A stretch of 64,000 bases of DNA, taken from NCBI GenBank assembly GCA_018223385.1, contig JAGTTR010000019.1, positions 1 to 64,000 on the forward strand. The letters run 5' to 3'. A model generated the notes under the pieces. That model saw nothing but the letters and a program-made list of their open reading frames with translations, made no database searches and was not told the origin of the DNA. Every line of letters begins with the position of its first letter. Positions within the stretch are counted from its first letter, which is position 1. The DNA comes from Oscillospiraceae bacterium Marseille-Q3528 (GTDB lineage: Bacteria; Bacillota; Clostridia; Lachnospirales; Lachnospiraceae). This document shows positions 61,939-64,000 of this stretch, in pieces. The translations under genes and the position numbers were made by a program.

Positions 61939-62754
61939 ATGGAGAAAACTTTTATGGATATGATCATGCTGGGAACCGGAAATGCTATGGTGACAAACTG
62001 CTATAACACCTGTTTTGTGCTGCGGGACGAGAAGGGATATTTTATGGTGGATGCGGGCGGCGGCAACACGGTGCTGCATCAGCTGGAGCAGGCCGGGATT
62101 GATTGGCAGGACATTCATACGATGTTCGTCACCCACAAGCATATCGACCATCTGCTGGGTGTGATCTGGATGATGCGCCGGATCTGTCAGGGGATGAATC
62201 AGGGAAAATATGCGGGCGAGGCTGTGATCTACGCCCATGAAGAGGTCATCGGCCTTTTGCGGGGTATGGCCGGTGCGCTGCTGCAGAAAAAACAGGCCGC
62301 CTGCATTGACAACCGGCTGTATCTTGTTGCAGTGGAAGACGGGGAGAGCCGGGAAATCCTTGGAAAGCAGGTGACATTTTTTGATATCCAGTCCACCAAG
62401 GCGAAGCAGTTTGGGTTTTGTATGGAGCTGGGCAATGGAGAAAAGCTCACCTGCTGCGGGGATGAGCCGTACAACGAATGTGAACGGAAATACGCGGAAA
62501 ACAGCACCTGGCTGCTGCATGAGGCGTTCTGCCTGTACAAAGAGGCAGATATTTTTTCACCCTATGAAAAACACCATTCTACGGTGAAGGATGCCTGCCA
62601 GCTGGCGGAGCAGCTGCATGTGAAAAATCTGGTGCTGTACCACACGGAGGATAAAAATATAGCGAACCGGAAAGCGTTATATATGGAAGAAGGACGGCAG
62701 TATTATACCGGCCATCTGTACGTACCGGACGACCTGGAGGTGCTGCATCTGTAG
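61939..62754 (+). CDS. MBL-fold metal-dependent hydrolase carried by the element
   Basis: A 271-residue metallo-beta-lactamase-fold protein of the RNase Z-like subgroup. The core metal motif is THKHIDHLLG (about residues 65-74), with LGTGNA at the N-terminus, CCGDEPYN (about 174) and a late LVLYHTED. ATG 61939 follows GGAGAAAGG; ATG 61954 is also possible. It ends 17 bases before the right core and is read opposite to the recombinase. It has a vegetative-type promoter, so it is probably expressed in growing cells and lost if the element is excised. Substrate unknown. Confidence 0.85.
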   Translation: MEKTFMDMIMLGTGNAMVTNCYNTCFVLRDEKGYFMVDAGGGNTVLHQLEQAGIDWQDIHTMFVTHKHIDHLLGVIWMMRRICQGMNQGKYAGEAVIYAHEEVIGLLRGMAGALLQKKQAACIDNRLYLVAVEDGESREILGKQVTFFDIQSTKAKQFGFCMELGNGEKLTCCGDEPYNECERKYAENSTWLLHEAFCLYKEADIFSPYEKHHSTVKDACQLAEQLHVKNLVLYHTEDKNIANRKALYMEEGRQYYTGHLYVPDDLEVLHL

Positions 62755-63296
62755 GGATCTTCCCGGTTTGTTTCCCCGAAGCGTTGGAAGTGTACGATTT
62801 CCCGTTCCCGCAGGAACCGGATGGGGTCTGCCACCTCGGGATCCTTCACCAGTCGGAGGATATTATCGTAGGTGGAGCGGGCTTTCTGCTCCGCAGCCAT
62901 GTCTTCCATCAGATCGGTGATGGGATCGCCCTTGGACTGGAATTCGCAGGCATTGAAGGGAACGCCGCCGGCGGCCTGGGGCCACAGAGCTGTGGTATGA
63001 TCCACATAATATTTCTCAAAGCCCGAGGACATGACCTCCTCCGGTGTGATGCCTTTGGTCAGCTGGTAGACGATGGCGCCGATCATCTCGAGATGGCCCA
63101 GTTCTTCCGTGCCGATATCGTTTAATACTCCGGCAATTTTTCGGGTAGGAGCTGTATATTTCTGGGACAGATATCGCATGGAAGCAGCCAGTTCTCCGTC
63201 AGGACCGCCGAACTGGCTGAGGATCACCTGTGCGATCTTTGGATTGGGCTTTGTGATTTTTACCGGGTATTGCAGTCGTTTTTCATAATTAAACAT
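62703..63296 (-). CDS. cotJC: cotJC, 5' segment (manganese-catalase-like coat protein, interrupted)
   Basis: The first 175 codons, up to and including the core, are a normal CotJC: YEKRLQYPVKITKPNPKIAQ, GGPDGELAASMRYLSQ, GTEELGHLEMIG with metal-ligand-type Glu/His, AAEQKARSTYDN and REREIVHFQRFGE. After the core the frame enters the element and adds 22 unrelated residues (TNREDPYRCSTSRSS, then GTYRWPV) before a stop. It starts directly after the cotJB stop, with GGAGG at six bases. The present product would lack the family C-terminus. Confidence 0.9.
   Translation of the reverse strand: MFNYEKRLQYPVKITKPNPKIAQVILSQFGGPDGELAASMRYLSQKYTAPTRKIAGVLNDIGTEELGHLEMIGAIVYQLTKGITPEEVMSSGFEKYYVDHTTALWPQAAGGVPFNACEFQSKGDPITDLMEDMAAEQKARSTYDNILRLVKDPEVADPIRFLREREIVHFQRFGETNREDPYRCSTSRSSGTYRWPV
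62772..62780. repeat. Right recombination core
   Basis: TTCCCCGAA on the plus strand, flanked on the element side by CGGTTTGT and on the chromosomal side by GCGTTGG. It matches the left core at 60828-60836. Confidence 0.8.
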
Positions 63297-63590
63297 TTAA
63301 CATCCTCCTTCCCAGGGAAGCGGGGATGTGGCCCATTCCCAGCTTCTGGCGCAGGCGGGCACCGTGTCGATGGTCAGCGGATAGTATGCCTGCGCAAAGT
63401 CCTCCAGTGCCTGTCTGCGAAGCTCGGAATAGGTATTGAAATATTCCAGCGCCGCCGGATCCTGGGGGTGCGTATCGAGAAACAGTTTGATATCGTCAAC
63501 GGCAAAGCTTACCATGTTGATCCAGGAGAGCAGGGAAGCTTTGGAGCGTCCATTTCCATTTCTGTCAGGGATTCCATTCACATCTGACAC
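63297..63590 (-). CDS. cotJB: Spore coat protein CotJB
   Basis: A 97-residue coat protein with the family's LLSWINMVSFAVDDIKLFLDTHPQD-like pattern (residues about 20-44), YFNTYSELRRQALEDF and a WEWATSPLPWEGGC end. The GTG start at 63590 overlaps the 3' end of cotJA. It is the middle gene of cotJABC, normally expressed in the mother cell during sporulation. Confidence 0.93.
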   Translation of the reverse strand: MSDVNGIPDRNGNGRSKASLLSWINMVSFAVDDIKLFLDTHPQDPAALEYFNTYSELRRQALEDFAQAYYPLTIDTVPACARSWEWATSPLPWEGGC

Positions 63591-63724
63591 CCCCGTTTCC
63601 CAAGGAAAGGCATATTCAATTCCGGAAAAATCGTTCCGATCTGCAATGCCTTTTCCAGATCATAGACAGAACCGAAATGCTGCCAGGGAACGTATGCCAT
63701 GGCAATCGGCGTATATTTTTGCAT
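63578..63724 (-). CDS. cotJA: Spore coat associated protein CotJA
   Basis: A 48-residue protein containing YTPIAMAYVPWQHFGSVYD and ALQIGTIFPELNMPFLG, the CotJA pattern. It starts at 63724 behind GGAAGGAGCC and overlaps cotJB. It is the first gene of the coat operon. Confidence 0.92.
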   Translation of the reverse strand: MQKYTPIAMAYVPWQHFGSVYDLEKALQIGTIFPELNMPFLGKRGCQM

Positions 63725-63768
63725 AAAAATGGCTCCTTCCTCACATAAAAAACTCGAAATTCAATAAT

Positions 63769-63796
63769 ATATTATGTTGGGGCTCCGCAAATGTGC
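63769..63796 (-). promoter_or_regulatory. Probable sigma-E promoter of cotJABC
   Basis: On the minus strand, GCACATTT (63796-63789), 12-bp spacer, CATAATAT (63776-63769). It resembles the mother-cell sigma-E pattern. It overlaps the region of the divergent vegetative promoter (TATAAT at 63797-63802). Confidence 0.5.
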
Positions 63797-63837
63797 TATA
63801 ATGGGGAGCATAAACAGTTGGAAAGACAGGAAACAGG

Positions 63838-64000
63838 ATGAAAGAATATTTTCAGATTCTGAAAAAACTTCGCACAAATTTGATCAATTTGCTCTGCTTT
63901 GAGCTTTTATACCGGGCGGCATTGTTTGCTGCTGTGCTCCAGGGGGCGCGGATCTGGTTTAACTATGCGCTGAAACGGATGGGGTACAGCTATCTGACGG
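63838..64000 (+). CDS. Membrane-domain phosphodiesterase, N-terminal part (partial)
   Basis: Fifty-four codons before the window edge. The start KEYFQILKKLRTNLINLLCF and the hydrophobic stretch ending in NYALKRMGYSYLT resemble the N-terminal membrane domain found on clostridial glycerophosphodiester phosphodiesterases; the catalytic part is outside the window. ATG 63838 follows AGGAAACAGG, and an extended -10 (TGCTATAAT) lies at 63794-63802. Confidence 0.6.
   Translation, partial: MKEYFQILKKLRTNLINLLCFELLYRAALFAAVLQGARIWFNYALKRMGYSYLT

Larger units (their letters stand above)
60828..62780. mobile_element. Skin-like intervening element in cotJC (1,944 bp)
   Basis: It is bounded by direct 9-bp cores and carries a serine recombinase (minus strand) and an MBL-fold gene (plus strand). 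Removing core-to-core DNA fuses the two cotJC segments in frame. The rebuilt chromosomal site contains the dyad CGCTTC-GGG-GAAGCG; the predicted circle joint has CCCGGTT and AACCGGG arms around the core. There are no terminal inverted repeats or DDE transposase. The architecture parallels the sigK skin element but is far smaller. Confidence 0.85.

Noticed and set aside
62703..62771. The 22 extra residues after the core as a genuine CotJC C-terminus.
   Set aside because: They have no family similarity, overlap the MBL gene antisense, and the true family ending is present at 60678-60836.
60828..62780. The cotJC insertion as an ordinary insertion sequence or prophage remnant.
   Set aside because: There are no terminal inverted repeats or DDE transposase, and no phage structural genes. 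The ends are direct cores that rebuild the host gene exactly.

Overview
This window looks like the chromosome of a spore-forming anaerobe of the Lachnospiraceae type (Clostridia, Bacillota). The evidence is a dgt-dnaG-rpoD-trmK-nif3 macromolecular synthesis run, an infC gene with an AUU start, a cotJABC spore-coat operon, a SpoVAF-like germination protein, an oxygen-sensitive glycyl radical enzyme with its activase, DUF1540 and DUF815 proteins, and consensus -35/-10 promoters with GGAGG ribosome sites. Most genes are GC-rich; the first ~350 bases are conspicuously AT-rich.

Layout. 1-3.1 kb: tail of an unknown gene and a decayed hybrid histidine kinase with a frameshift, a stop and a deletion. 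3.2-9 kb: ribosomal protein L25/Ctc, a His-less HPr homologue, a LysR regulator, purA, a HAD phosphatase and murI. 9-11.5 kb: a BlaI/BlaR1 pair behind a double-dyad operator. 12.5-14.8 kb: YjjI/YjjW glycyl radical pair. 15-18.9 kb: uppP, a short pyruvate kinase, and infC-rpmI-rplT behind an L20-type leader. 19-22.6 kb: orphan eutH, tRNA-Asn, and three tRNA-Leu genes each with its own promoter and terminator. 22.8-35.8 kb: proB, an acyltransferase cluster, the dgt-dnaG-rpoD operon, a TGS-uridine-kinase fusion and a GT39-like membrane protein. 35.8-43 kb: rnpB, pyrBI, a nitroreductase, an rRNA methyltransferase, pheA and a DUF815 ATPase. 43-47.3 kb: a two-component system divergent from a thioredoxin-like lipoprotein and MsrAB, probably an envelope methionine-repair module. 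47-54 kb: lplA, a ~0.9-kb apparently noncoding transcription unit, ppx and ppk1. 54-60.5 kb: Cof phosphatase, fabH, spoVAF, degV, two hydrolases and tRNA-Val. 60.6-64 kb: the cotJ operon, with cotJC interrupted, and the start of a membrane phosphodiesterase gene.

The most striking feature is in cotJC, the manganese-catalase-like coat gene. It is split by a 1,944-bp element (about 60828-62780) that carries a serine recombinase and a metallo-beta-lactamase-fold gene. A 9-bp core, TTCGGGGAA, lies at both ends. Recombination across it rebuilds an uninterrupted 224-codon cotJC with the expected family C-terminus. The rebuilt chromosomal joint and the predicted circle joint both show dyad symmetry, as expected for serine-recombinase sites. 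This has the architecture of a developmentally excised 'skin'-like element, here in a coat gene and very compact.

Other items worth attention: a 56-bp repeat present twice (upstream of purA and in the degV leader) whose differences all fall in loops or junctions or are compensatory; the noncoding unit at 49.3-50.3 kb with three copies of a 20-nt motif; a frame conflict at the start of msrAB; and a methionine-rich segment in the lipoprotein encoded beside MsrAB.
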